From the NCBI GenBank assembly GCA_021234155.1, contig JAJEKV010000041.1:3772829-3836828 (forward strand): a stretch of DNA of 64,000 bases, read 5' to 3'. This document shows positions 11,328 to 22,879 of the stretch, piece by piece. Under the pieces are notes generated by a model, which was not told the DNA's origin, did no database searches, and saw nothing but the letters and a program-made list of their open reading frames with translations. This DNA comes from Isoetes taiwanensis. Taxonomy: Eukaryota; Streptophyta; Lycopodiopsida; Isoetales; Isoetaceae. Position 1 is the stretch's first letter. Every line of letters begins with the position of its first letter. A program made the position numbers and the translations under genes.

Positions 11328-14300
11328 ATGGGCTGGATGGACTTGAGAAACCTTGCTAAGGAGTTTTCGAAGAAGGATTCGGAGGCTAATGATAATTTAG
11401 TGACCACAAGATCTTCCAATGTTCGAGGTATGATAAATGCAGCTTTGCCATATAGAAAGGACCAAGTGCAAAGAATGAGATATGCAGGCCATTGTATATC
11501 AAGGAAGAAAAGTGAGGACAGTCAAGAAAGAAGATATGAGATGGGATGTAACAAAAGAAATATTACAAGAACAAGTGCAATCTTTGGAGAGAAAATTGAA
11601 GGTCCGTTCTTCTGAAATTTCTAAGATAAGGGTTGAGCAAGCTTTAGGAAAGAGCTATTCAAATGATTAAAAATTTGGGAGGACAAATTTGAATCTTATA
11701 TTACTTATAAGAAATCTACAATGGAGACTATAAGTAATATGGAAGTTAAATCAACTCTAGCCGAAGGAGAGGTTGAAAAGATTTCAGTAGAAATCCATGA
11801 GTTGCAGGCTGCAATGGCAAACAATGATGAGAAGATGAAAAGAGTGGATGAATTGTTACAATTTGCGGAATCTCATTCATCTTTATATCGTGTTCCAAGC
11901 CCTTCTATTATACACATTTAGAAGTATAATATGATCAAGCACAAATAGCATCAATAAACAATTGTTTATTTTGTGGACATCCTTTTGTTATTGGATTGGA
12001 CATGGTGCACCTAGCTCCATGTCTTCATAGATACCGTCTTCTTTGTCTCTTCTATATTTTGCAAAATAAATTAGCCTACATACATGGTTGCGGATGGCCT
12101 TCCTAATTAGATTGTACATTACTTTGTTTAGATTGCATGACATATCTTGCACACAGTATGAACATGCATGTGTTAGCTATATTAATGGTTTGGTAATGCA
12201 TGTTCATTTTGTAATGTTCCATCTTTTTAGTTACATTCATGTCATGAGGTTGCAATGTTCAGCTTCATTCGCAGATGTTGCATTCACTATGTTTATATAT
12301 ATAATCTATTTTTGCATTAGTTTCTCGTGCTGCTAGTGCATGTTGTAATGCTTCTCTCTTTATGTGCTTTTTTTTTTATGATATTGCATATTATTATGCA
12401 TCTCATACCATTTTCATTCTAGTACATCAAGCATGCATATGATGTAAATGCAGTTTATGAACAAAGTTACTTCAAATGTATATGATGCAAGTCATGCAGC
12501 ATGTTGTACATAATGCAAGTTTACAAAAGACCAGCAACAACTTCACACGAAGACATCAAACCTACATGCATAACATGTAATGATTGTATTCATTCACGGT
12601 TTGTCAAGTATATAGAATCCTTTATTGCAAAGAAAATAGCTGATATGACAACAAGTAATGACGATCTAGATAGTCTCGATGTCCAAAAAGCTGAGACTGA
12701 TACATCTTCTTCAGTACGGGAGGAGATTATTACTATTGATACCTCAACTGCCAGTGAGAGAGCTACACCTATTCAAAATGAGTTAGCTTCTATTCAAATG
12801 TAGAAAGACAGTTTGCTCAAGCTAGAAGAGATAATGAAAAGTAAGTAACTTATTTCATACTATTTTGGTAGAATTTCTGCGGAATTTGACCTATTTTCAT
12901 AGTGAAAGCCAAAAAACTATCAGATGGAGGGGAATCCAACAAAGAAGCTTCCGTAATAGATGCTCATCTTGATAACATAATTGCCAATGTTGTTGATCCT
13001 GGTCAGGAAGAAATCCCCAGCACTACGCAGGATGAGATAAATTCCACACTAGCACTTGATCGACCCAAGTAAGTGGAGATAAATGCTATCTAGAATTATA
13101 TTTGTGCATCTCAATTGTTTTGTGCTCTCTTGCAGGGATACATATCAGAAGCTTTTAAGCCTTGTCCCATTTGTTTCTTTTCGAGACAATCATCCAAAGC
13201 CATCAATTGTAGTTAACTACAATGATGTAGAGGAGCTAGCCACTACGGCCTCCATGTTGAGTTCTCGGCATCTGGAAATGTTTGGCAAGTGTGTGATTTA
13301 ACTGGTTCTAGATGTTTTTCTTGAAATTCTTGCTCACAATTTCTGATTTATCATACATGTATGTAAATCAGAAGATACCCAAAAATTTGAAGGAAAAAAG
13401 CCTTCTTCTATCCTCCAACATTGTACATGAAATTCAAAATGCATGATCCAAAAGATACAAAGTCTTCTTTGCAACCAATTTTGACTAAAACAGTCAAGGG
13501 ATTGAATTTGGAAAAATGTCAATTTATTTTGCTCCTAGTAATAGATGCAAATCGCTGATCATTACTAATAATTGGTGGAGTTTATGCTGATGTCTAAAAG
13601 GTACCAGTTTTTACGACTCCGGGGATAATTTTATTGAATTCTCTTGAGGACATCAAACTTGATGTTGTTGCCATTAAAAGGTGAGCAACATGTTTTTAAA
13701 TAATTTCTTTCCAAGAAGACTAAAATAATCTCTGCTAACTAGGATATACTCTCGATTTCTTGACATGGATGCATAGCGAATGAATCCAACAGTTTAGCAA
13801 GTTTGAAGAGGAACAAAGATAAATCTAAAATTCAGTGGGCCAACGTTCCAAAACATAAAGATGACTGGAGTTGTTACCTATATGTTATGGCATGCATGGA
13901 ACTCTTTGTTTCTTACTTTGTGGAAAGAAAAAAGAAAACCTTTGTGAGTGTTCACATTATTTAAGTTTCTTTTTGTTTAGATTTGTCCATTGGCAGAATG
14001 TAACTATGTAGAATAGTACATACAATACTATGACAGATGATGGATTTCAACGACAGATCACATATGATGGATGTATGATGATTTATGATTTCGGAATACA
14101 AATCACCACAGTTTGTTTGTCAAAAAGCGTTTCCATTGCATTACATAACAAGATCCTTACATAACAACATTCGATTCAGAACAAAATAGAGTTAAACTTA
14201 TACATGTGATTTCAAAATTTTACAGGGTTGAATCTCAAAATAAGAATCCTTACAAGTATGTAGTTTCAGAAAAAAGCCATCTCAGTTCTGTGCATTCTAT

Positions 14301-14475
14301 TCTTCAGTACATTCTTCACCTGCATTGTCTTCAACTGCTTTATTTTTGTTGCATTTACAGAGGGTTTGTTACATTTGAAACACTTCCATTTTCGGATATG
14401 GACGTGGTGGCCAGATATAATTGCAATATTAACATGCGCTTTCCTACCAACAATCCTTTTCTAACGTGTCTATGA
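11328..14475 (+). pseudogene. Coiled-coil, RING-like and Ulp1-like protease gene, copy 1 (broken)
   Basis: Exon-like pieces in order: a basic N-terminal piece MGWMDLRNLAKEFSKKDSEA (11328); a coiled coil (11482-11670, with EILQEQVQSLERKLKVRSSE; and 11721-11921, with KISVEIHELQAAMANNDEKM); a RING-like Cys/His cluster (about 11950-12160); an acidic Ser/Thr linker (12501-12803); exons 12903-13069 and 13137-13288 with consensus sites (gtaagt donors, ttgcag acceptor); and an Ulp1-like block near 13600-13970. Defects specific to this copy: the RING frame is stopped (CGWPS then TAA) and its start region is disrupted, and the acceptor of the exon starting YVNQKIPKN has changed from CAG to CAT near 13358. 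Defects shared with copy 2: in-frame TAG codons after PSIIHI and after ASIQM, so these predate the duplication. See copy 2 for domain detail. Confidence 0.55.
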
Positions 14476-14736
14476 AAGTTTTAGATGTGTGCACTGACCA
14501 ACCCCTATTCAAAATATGGTCAAATTCAGCCTTAGAAAGGAAGTAATCCTGTGTAAGAATAGGATGAGAGGGGGTGTCTTTCTCATCACTCCCATTGCTA
14601 ACAACCATTGTTGCATCTAGCATGTCGCCATAGCCAAATTTTTTGAACTGCAAAAGTGATTGAAGAAGAAAAAAGAAAAAGTAACCAGTGCGCGAAAATG
14701 GGTGGTACTATTACAATAAATGTAAATACTGCTATC

Positions 14737-14950
14737 TCACCATGTAATTGCCACATCATTTTGTTTTACCAATTCATTTTGCAACTAGCCTTTTTTTTGC
14801 CAAATCACCTTGTACTTCTTGCCACATAACCTTGTTCTTGCCACCTCAGCATGTATTTGCTACATCATCTTGCTCTTGCCACTTTATCTTGCCACTTAAT
14901 CATATAATTGCCCCATCACCTTGTTTTACCAATTCTTCTTGCAACTAACC
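14737..14950 (+). repeat. Degenerate 17-20 bp tandem repeat (ttgccacatcaccttgtt type), copy 1
   Basis: About ten imperfect repeats of a ttgccacatcaycttgtt-like word lie in a row. The unit length varies and the array encodes nothing recognisable. Confidence 0.6.
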
Positions 14951-15172
14951 TCAAAAGTTTGCTAGTGAAATTTGTTAAGGGTCTAATAACTTTGTTAAAG
15001 ATTAAAAAGTTGCTCCATACGCCTACAATTTTTTCATACACTTATAGGTGTGTACATGCTGGAATTCATTATAGACTGCGAACCTTTTTTTGGGAATTAA
15101 TTATAGTTTAGAAAGCCTAAGAACTTTTTTAGGATAACATACTATCTGTTTATTCTCATTTACTAACAAAAG

Positions 15173-16514
15173 ATGGCAAAGAGATTGGCACAAGAAGACG
15201 AGCAATCTTCTCTAAAGCGGAGAAGATTGCTTGACATTCCTTTTCTCCAGGCACTGGAGATAGCCCCTGTTAGTCCAACTGCAAGCGACGAATTAGAGTA
15301 TTCATCCTGCATGGATTACTCTGATTCCTCCTCTTCTGCCTCCTTTGAATCCGATTTGTCAGATTACACCTCTTGTGAGGAAGAGGATGATGATGAAGAT
15401 TCTGAGTCTTCTGAAGCCTGTTATTTTGCTACATATTCTAAACGAGGTGCACCCTAGACTACCACCACGATCGTCGGATTAAGTCGATCCCTCGACCCGA
15501 TCATTATGTTGGGGCCTCTGGGCACCTCTCTCGTTTCACTTATAATCATTTATAATTGGCGGTGTTTATGATTTTGAAATATGAAATAACGATTTAAGCC
15601 TAAGGTTTTGAGGTAAATTGGCTATCGAACCTCTATTTTGAGGTAATTATCACGACTTTTGCCTAAGATTATAGAATATGAAATACGAGGGTTCGAACCT
15701 CTACCAAGATAACTCAATGTCTTAATAAGACTACTTTAACCAATATACCCAGAGAGCTAATGTGATTATTTTTTATCTTGAATCTATGTTTTTTTTTATA
15801 ACAACCTATTCAATTGTTTTAGGGATATATAGTCTATGGTTTCGGGAATTGTTATTTTTATATCCATATCAAATCCCCCTGGAACCCCATGTTATTTTGC
15901 TACATATTCTAAACGAGGTGCACCCTAGACTACCACAGTCGTCGGATTTGTCGATCCTACGACCCAGATCGTATGTTGGGGCCTCTGGGCACCTCTCGTT
16001 TCGCTTATAGTCATTTATGATTGGCGGTGCCTATGCGTTTCGCTTATAGTCATTTATGATTGGCGGTGCCTATGATTTTGGAATATGAAATACGATTTTG
16101 CCTAAGGTTTTGAGGTAATATCGAACCTTTATACGACTTTGCCTAAGATTATAGAATATGAAATACGGGGGGTTCGAACCTCTACCAAAATAACTCAATG
16201 TCTTAATAAGACTACTTTAACCAATATACCCAATGAGCTAATGTGATTATTTTTTATCTTGAATCTATGTTTTTTTTTAATAACAACCTATTCAATTGTT
16301 TTAGGGATATATAGTCTATGGTTTCGGGAATTGTTATTTTTACATCCATATCAAATCCCCCTGAAACCCCCTGTTATTTTGCTACATATTTGAAGTCCCT
16401 TCTTCCGAGGAATACGAGGAACACCTGCATAAAGATCGGGAGGATGGAGATACATGTTCTGACAACTCCAAGGATGAAGCCGAGTTTGAAGAATTAAAGA
16501 AGCTCCTCTGTTAA
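15173..16514 (+). pseudogene. Small nuclear-type acidic protein gene split by repeat insertions, copy 1
   Basis: The 5' part (15173-15420) encodes MAKRLAQEDEQSSLKRRRLL, with a basic NLS-like cluster, and then a Ser/Asp/Glu-rich stretch ending SCEEEDDDEDSESSE. The matching 3' part (16396-16514) reads VPSSEEYEEH, then CSDNSKDEAEFEELKKLLC and a stop. Its acidic composition continues the first part, and joining at tctgaag gives an in-frame protein of about 120 residues. Between them lie two copies of the repeat with tRNA-type boxes (15437-15889 and 15908-16371) with flanking copies of tgttattttgctacatat. Read straight through, the first part ends in CYFATYSKRGAP encoded by the repeat. The gene end overlaps the end of the convergent minus-strand gene by about 20 bp. 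Function unknown. Confidence 0.5.
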
Positions 16515-19050
16515 GAAAGAACACAAACTTTTGTTCCACACCTTCCTTTTTTGTGCATCATGTAGTAGTTTAATTTTTGCTAAAGTAGTTATTGAATAAC
16601 AAGCTGGAAGTTTAAATGAAAACAAAACATCTCCAAACTTTGACACTTTGCCGACTAATGGAACATTTTCGGGATGCAAGCAATGCATCTTCAATCTATT
16701 TTTCTTCATTAGATGCACTATCATTTGTTGGAACCAAAACTTTGATATCCCAAGTACCAACATGGAGTAGATTTTTACAACTTTTCCATTGCATTATCCT
16801 GCAAGCAGGACAAAAACAAGAAAGTGATCTAGTCATTATCATAGCAGGATTTGACTTGTTAAGAGCCATTACAGAATATAAGGCTAATGTTCCTGGCAAT
16901 GTCTTGCAGCCATATGACACATTTCTATCCATTTCCTCTGCTTTGACCTCCCAAAACACACTATGTGGACCACTTTTGATTGTGGGAATTTCTACATATT
17001 CTAAACGAGGTGCACCCTAGACTACCACAGTCGTCGGATTTGTTAATCCTACGACTCAGATCATATGTTGGGGGCTCTGGGCACCTCTCATTTCGCTTAT
17101 AGTCATTTATGATTGGCGGTGCCTATGATTTTGAAATATGAAATATAATTTCACCTAAGGTTTTGAGATAATATCGAACCTCTATACGACTTTGCCTAAG
17201 ATTATAGAATATGAAATACGGGGTTCGAACTTCTACCAAAATAACTCAATGTCTTAATAAGACTACTTTAACCAATATATCCAGTGAACTAATGTGATTA
17301 TTTTTTATCTTGAATCTATTCTTTTTTTTAATAACAACCTATTCATCCATCCCCCTGAATTGTTATTTTTACATCCATATCAAATCCCCCTGAAACCCCC
17401 TGTTATTTTGCTACATATTTGAAGTCCCTTCTTCCGAGGAATACGAGGAACACGGAAGTAATAAAGATCAGGAGGATGGAGATACATGTTCTGACAACTC
17501 CAAGGATGAAGCCGAGTTTGAAGAATTAAAGAAGCTCCTCTGTTAAGAAAGAACACAAACTTTTGTTCCACACCTTCCTTTTTTGTGCATCATGTAGTAG
17601 TTTAATTTTTGCTAAAGTAGTTATTGAATAACAAGCTGGAAGTTTAAATGAAAACAAAACATCTCCAGCTTTGACACTGCCAGCTAATGGAACATTTTCA
17701 GATGCAAGCAATGCATCTTCAATCTATTTTTCTTCATTAGATGCACTATCATTTGTTGGAACCAAAACTTTGATATCCCAAGTACCAACATGGAGTAGAT
17801 TTTTACAACTTTTCCATTGCATTATCCTGCAAGCAGGACAAAAACAAGAAAGTGATCTAGTCATTATCATAGCAGGATTTGACTTGTTAAGAGCCATTAC
17901 AGAATATAAGGCTAATGTTCCTGGCAATGTCTTGCAGCCATATGACACATTTCTATCCATTTCCTCTGCTTTGACCTCCCAAAACACACTATGTGGACCA
18001 CTTTTGATTGTGGGAATTTCTACATATTCTAAACGACGTGCACCCTAGACTACCACAGTCGTCGGATTTGTCAATCCTACGACTCAGATCATATGTTGGG
18101 GGCTCTGGGCACCTCTCATTTCGCTTATAGTCATTTATGATTGGCGGTGCCTATGATTTTGAAATATGAAATATAATTTCACCTAAGGTTTTGAGATAAT
18201 ATCGAACCTCTATACGACTTTGCCTAAGATTATAGAATATGAAATACGGGGTTCGAACTTCTACCAAAATAACTCAATGTCTTAATAAGACTACTTTAAC
18301 CAATATATCCAGTGAACTAATGTGATTATTTTTTATCTTGAATCTATACTTTTTTTTAATAACAACCTATTCATCCATCCCCCTGAATTGTTATTTTTAC
18401 ATCCATATCAAATCCCCACAAAACCCCCTTTATTTTGCTACATATTTGAAGTCCCTTCTTCCGAGGAATACGAGGAACACGAAGTAATAAAGATCAGGAG
18501 GATGGAGATACATGTTCTGACAACTCCAAGGATGAAGCCGAGTTTGAAGAATTAAAGAAGCTCCTCTGTTAAGAAAGAACACAAACTTTTGTTCCACACC
18601 TTCCTTTTTTGTGCATCATGTAGTAGTTTTTAATTTTTGCTAAAGTAGTTATTGAATAACAAGCTGGAAGTTTAAATGAAAACAAAACATCTCCAGCTTT
18701 GATACTGTCAACTAATGGAACATCTTCAGATGCAAGCAATGCATCTTCAGTCTATTTTTCTTCATTAGATGCACTATCATTTGTTGGAACCAAAACTTTG
18801 ATATCCCAAGTACCAATATGGAGTAGATTTTTACAACTTTTCCATTGCATTATCCTGCAAGCAGGACAACAACAAGAAAGTGATCTAGTCATTATCATAG
18901 CAGGATTTGACTTGTTAAGAGCCATTACAGAATGTAAGGCTAATGATCATTGTCAGAAGTCTTGCAGCCATATGACACATTTCTATCCATTTCCTCTGCT
19001 TTGACCTCCCAAAACACACTATGTGGACCACTTTTGATTGTGGGAATTTC
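15437..19050 (-). repeat. Array of repeats with tRNA-type boxes and about 1-kb tandem units, copy 1
   Basis: A 400-465 bp element starting tctaaacgaggtgcaccc occurs at 15437, 15908, 17000 and 18028. On the minus strand it has a tRNA-type A-box tagctcattgggtatattgg (as in the 15908 element) and, 49 nt later, a B-box ggttcgaacc, so Pol III promotion is plausible. The tRNA-like part lies about 150 bp inside, not at the element end as in a classical SINE. Elements 2-4 each sit in a unit of about 1.03-1.09 kb that also contains the 3' exons of the two convergent genes. Unit junctions read gggaatttctacatattc, an illegitimate joint, so the array grew by tandem duplication. Confidence 0.65.
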
Positions 19051-21894
19051 TTCTTCAAGGATGGACAAGATGTAGTAGCACCGTTTATTGGCAAACCATC
19101 TTCTTTAAGATGCTCATCATATAGAGCATTCTTTGGCTTGGCAGACTCTGCATCATGCTCCCCCTTACGATGGCCTGATGCGAAATAATTCCACCACATT
19201 CTGATTTTACAAGACGTATCTGCTCAATTTTAAACATAGTAATATGGACTAGTATAGTTACCTGCTGATTGTGTCAATGTTGGGACTAGACCTCCCTACC
19301 AGGTAAAAGTATGTAATTCTCTGAAAAGTCCAGAACTGAAAGCAGAGCATCATTTCTCAAGTTGTCTACACAAAGTTTAAATTGTTCAGCCTGCCAATGT
19401 GAGGTGAAATTATGTATGGCAAACTTCGCCAAATAATTAAACATGTCTTCACCATGATAGTAGGTGTTGCTGATTTCTTTACGAGTTTCAGTCTCTTAGA
19501 TGTTCCCTTTTTTTTTTTTACTTCTCATTCACAAATTGGTATGCTTCCCATTCCACCTCTTCTAATTCATTGCCATTTGCAATTTCTCGAGGACACATTG
19601 CAATCTGTTTTGTCCCACATCTAGTCTAGGTACCCTTTAGGCAGTCCAGCACATGCCATTCTACACCAATATATTTGTCACAAACAGTGACTCTCGATAG
19701 TGAACTTACACAACTGTATGTACTATTTTTTGCTTGGCAGACACCTCCATGGCTATTAACAAGGCAGATCAAGCAATTGCAAGTACAATTCTCGTGCAAC
19801 TTTGATCCCATTATGTTGAAAGCTTTTCTGAACAGATCCATTTGCTCATATTTCATGCACATACATGTATTCCTACCTGCTCACACAAGTTGGCTTTAGG
19901 TACACAAACGTTTTAAGACCAATCTTCATATGGGGATTTTTATCCTTGAATGCCATGTATAGTTCAGCCTAAAGGAAAAGGAAATATAGATTAGAATTGT
20001 CTAAGAACTATATATATGTGAACTCATGTAAAACTATATCATGTGTCATAAAGGATGATAACCAAATTACATTATATTCTTTCATGTGCATGTGCAAATT
20101 CATGTTCATGAACGTACGTGATGTCATGAAGGATGATCACTAACGTACATTTTGTCTGCCATAATTATTTGCTTTCTTTTGACAGCATACCTAATATTTC
20201 TTGGTTGCAAGCCTATAATTCTTGATGCCAATCTCTTTTATTTGAGGTCACCATCCTTTTCTACAACCATAGAGAGCATAGCATGTTTAGTTATTAGAGC
20301 TTTTCACTTCTTGAAGTCCTTCTCTCACGTCAGCCGAGGGTCCCCTCCTTCAGTTACCGAGGCCAAAATGTGGAAGTTGCATCCACATACAAATATTTGG
20401 GAGTGGAGTTTCCTTCTACTATGCACTGGGACACATCCATACGCCATTTCTGACGGCAGGTGGAAGGCACTATATGCAATGCAAAACAATAGTCATAGAG
20501 CGGAGTTGTATGATTGGGCCCATCAGTCACGCCTGTTCAAGGTCTTAGTGGAGCCTGTCCTTTTATACGGGGTGGAAGTATGGGGCCCAGTAGTATCACT
20601 TGCTACTTGGAATGACTTGGAGCAGGTCCAGAAAGCCTTCTTAGTACGAGCACTAGGGGTGAAGTCCACAGTCCCATATCAAATTCTCTTTGCAGGAGAC
20701 GAGATTCTTGCCTCTTCTTGAGGGCGGCCCTTGATCGCCACATTGTCTATTTTCGAGAAGGTGGTCAATATGGGCGATGCTCGTCTCCCTAAACTAGCTT
20801 ATATCATGGCAATGGAGCCGCTGGCGCCTCAAGGCCTCTTTGGAGGGAAAAGAGAGCTCAATGGTTGGCTAGATGGAATGTGCGAGAGCACGTGCATACA
20901 TGTGCAAACAGCGGGCGGTCGCCATAGCTTGAGGCAATATCTTGGCGATTGCTTCCTCAGCAAGCTTTGGGATGACAATGCCCTTGAACAGGTCAAGACA
21001 AAGACACTACCGGTAGCCACATAAATCCCACATTGGAACGAGGCCCGCAATGCTACTGCGTACCCACTTGCCCATGAAAAGGCGCGGACTCATTGCCTCC
21101 ATTCGCCGCATTGGGGCACATCATCTTCGAATTGAGACAGCAGGATGGATTGGTGAGCCATGCCGGGACGTGCTCTCATCAATCTTTGCCAAATGGGAGT
21201 CATTGAGGATGAATCTCATACCCTTCAAAGTTGCCCAAAGATATGATCAAATTCGGACCGCGATATCTTTGAGTTGGTCAGGCCTGGCCAGCCGTTACAT
21301 GTGACATTGAGCACAGCATCCGTACGGGTGCTGGGATCATATCTTCAGGAGGTTATGGACATGTGAGATCAGCTATGTCCTCGGGCACACACTTGACATG
21401 TATATAAACATTGATGTATACTTGTACAGTTTGACAGCATTCTTATTACTGCCACGGTTTTTCCCTCGAAAACCCTTCGGGGCGGGGGTTTTTTAACCCG
21501 GACAGTAATAAGTTTGCCGCGCTCCTTATGGGTCCCATAGGCCGATTGGCCTCAGTGGACGATAAAAAATCATTCTCATTCTCATTCTCAATTTTGTGAG
21601 GAGCATACCCTTGACAACTATCTCTTTTGGATTTCCAAGTATTGGTTCAAAGAACGATTGAAGCTCTGGATACTCCAACAATTTTGCTGCCATTACACTT
21701 CTCTGATTAAGGTGCAATGTTTGAGACTCAATTTGGATGCATTGCGCAACTTTAGCAACCCTCTTCATTATCTTCTTTGTTGCATAACCAAATTTGCAAG
21801 TGGAATTAGATGCACCTTTTCGAATCTTGGTACCTGCATTCTTATCTGCCCCTGATACTCCTACCATTTTTGCAATTTTACTACGAAAGAACAA
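16494..21894 (-). pseudogene. Minus-strand Cys-rich element-like gene, copy 1 (interrupted)
   Basis: Coding pieces on the minus strand, 5' to 3'. (i) 21890-21600: GYATKKIMKRVAKVAQCIQI and LLEYPELQSFFEPILGNPKE. (ii) About 19975-19885: ELYMAFKDKNPHMKIGLKTF. (iii) 19862-19626: a Cys-rich stretch, VCMKYEQMDLFRKAF and CTCNCLICLVNSHG. (iv) 19199-18970: MWWNYFASGHRKGEHD. (v) 3' exons repeated in the tandem units (for example 16959-16494): SVFWEVKAEEMDRN, KTLPGTLALYSVMA, LSCFCPACRIMQWKSCKNLL, ending SLCSFLTEELL. The LKP/Cys-His block and the PGT ... CFCPAC block resemble proteins spread by transposable elements in plants and animals, but I cannot name the family. A LINE fragment (20325-21592) is inserted between pieces i and ii. 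Confidence 0.4.
20325..21592 (+). mobile_element. LINE 3' fragment (reverse-transcriptase C-terminal part and tail), copy 1
   Basis: The frame encodes HRAELYDWAHQSRLFKVLVE, PVLLYGVEVWGPVVSLATWN and DLEQVQKAFLVRALGVKSTV, the region after the polymerase core in plant LINEs. It then has a LARWNVRE-like segment and a noncoding 3' end. The last 150 bp contain a hairpin-like block (ctcgaaaacccttcggggcg ... acccggacagtaataag), then gtggacgataaaaaat, then a (cattct) microsatellite tail ending at 21590. The 5' part is missing. Several stops and frameshifts show that it is dead. Confidence 0.75.
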
Positions 21895-22879
21895 AAAATA
21901 GAAAAATATAATTGAGATTACAAAAAAAGCATAATATAAAATTCAATAGTTACCTTCAAAACTACATGCAAGAGAGTTGCACATATTTTATTGTAAGTAA
22001 AAGTTGCACCGAATTTCGTGAGAGATTTTGTTGCATGGAATTCCGGGGGGGGGGAGTGGATTTCGCGATTTGGCATTTTTCGTAATCAGTCAATCATAAT
22101 TAAAATCTTCCTCGTTCATTCGAATTTAACACAATTCAAACGCTTAACTAACTATTTGGTGATGTGGCAGTTCAAAATTACAATTCGTTCACTCAAAATT
22201 CGTGCATTTTTTTCATAAATTAAGAAGGAATTTGACACATCCTTTCATGTTTCTCTTCGTATTTACCATTTATTTCACTTGTCTAGTTGTATTTTACAGA
22301 GTATAAGGGTATATCAAGTTTTTTGCGTATAATAAGGGGGTTTTGCTTGACCCTAGGAAAATGTCATATCCAAAATACATATAGTGAATCCTCTGGGCGT
22401 ATACATCTGTATTATTTTGCGTTAGTACATATGTAAATCCAAAATAGATTCTTTGGCCACTTATACAATGCCAAAGATTTCCTTTTAAGTAATTGCTACA
22501 GTTATACAGTTATAGGCACAGACAAAAGCTCTTAAATGTGGAATTACAGATCATAAAGGCATACCTGGAGTGTTTGAATGACCCAACAATTTTCAATATT
22601 ACATTTACGGCACAAAGGACTCTTCCTCGGAGCTATGGAAAACAAAGTAATGGATCGTACTAGAAAAGAAATTTAGCCAGAGACTTTCGGAAGCCAAGCT
22701 TATCAGATCTGGCTCCGTTCATCGTCATCTGAACTATAGCTACTCAACCAGCCATCAAAGTCACTTTCCCTTCCATAAAGAATGGCAACACGATGCCAAG
22801 TGCTTGCCTTCAAGGCATCCTGATTTTGCAAAATGACTTTTGCCCTAGCCATCAACACTTAGTGATTAAAATGTTACTT

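Noticed and set aside
21526-21600. C-terminal residues MRMRMIFYRPLRPIGLWDP of a minus-strand frame
   Set aside because: They are the antisense reading of the LINE tail and 3' end, not part of the minus-strand gene.
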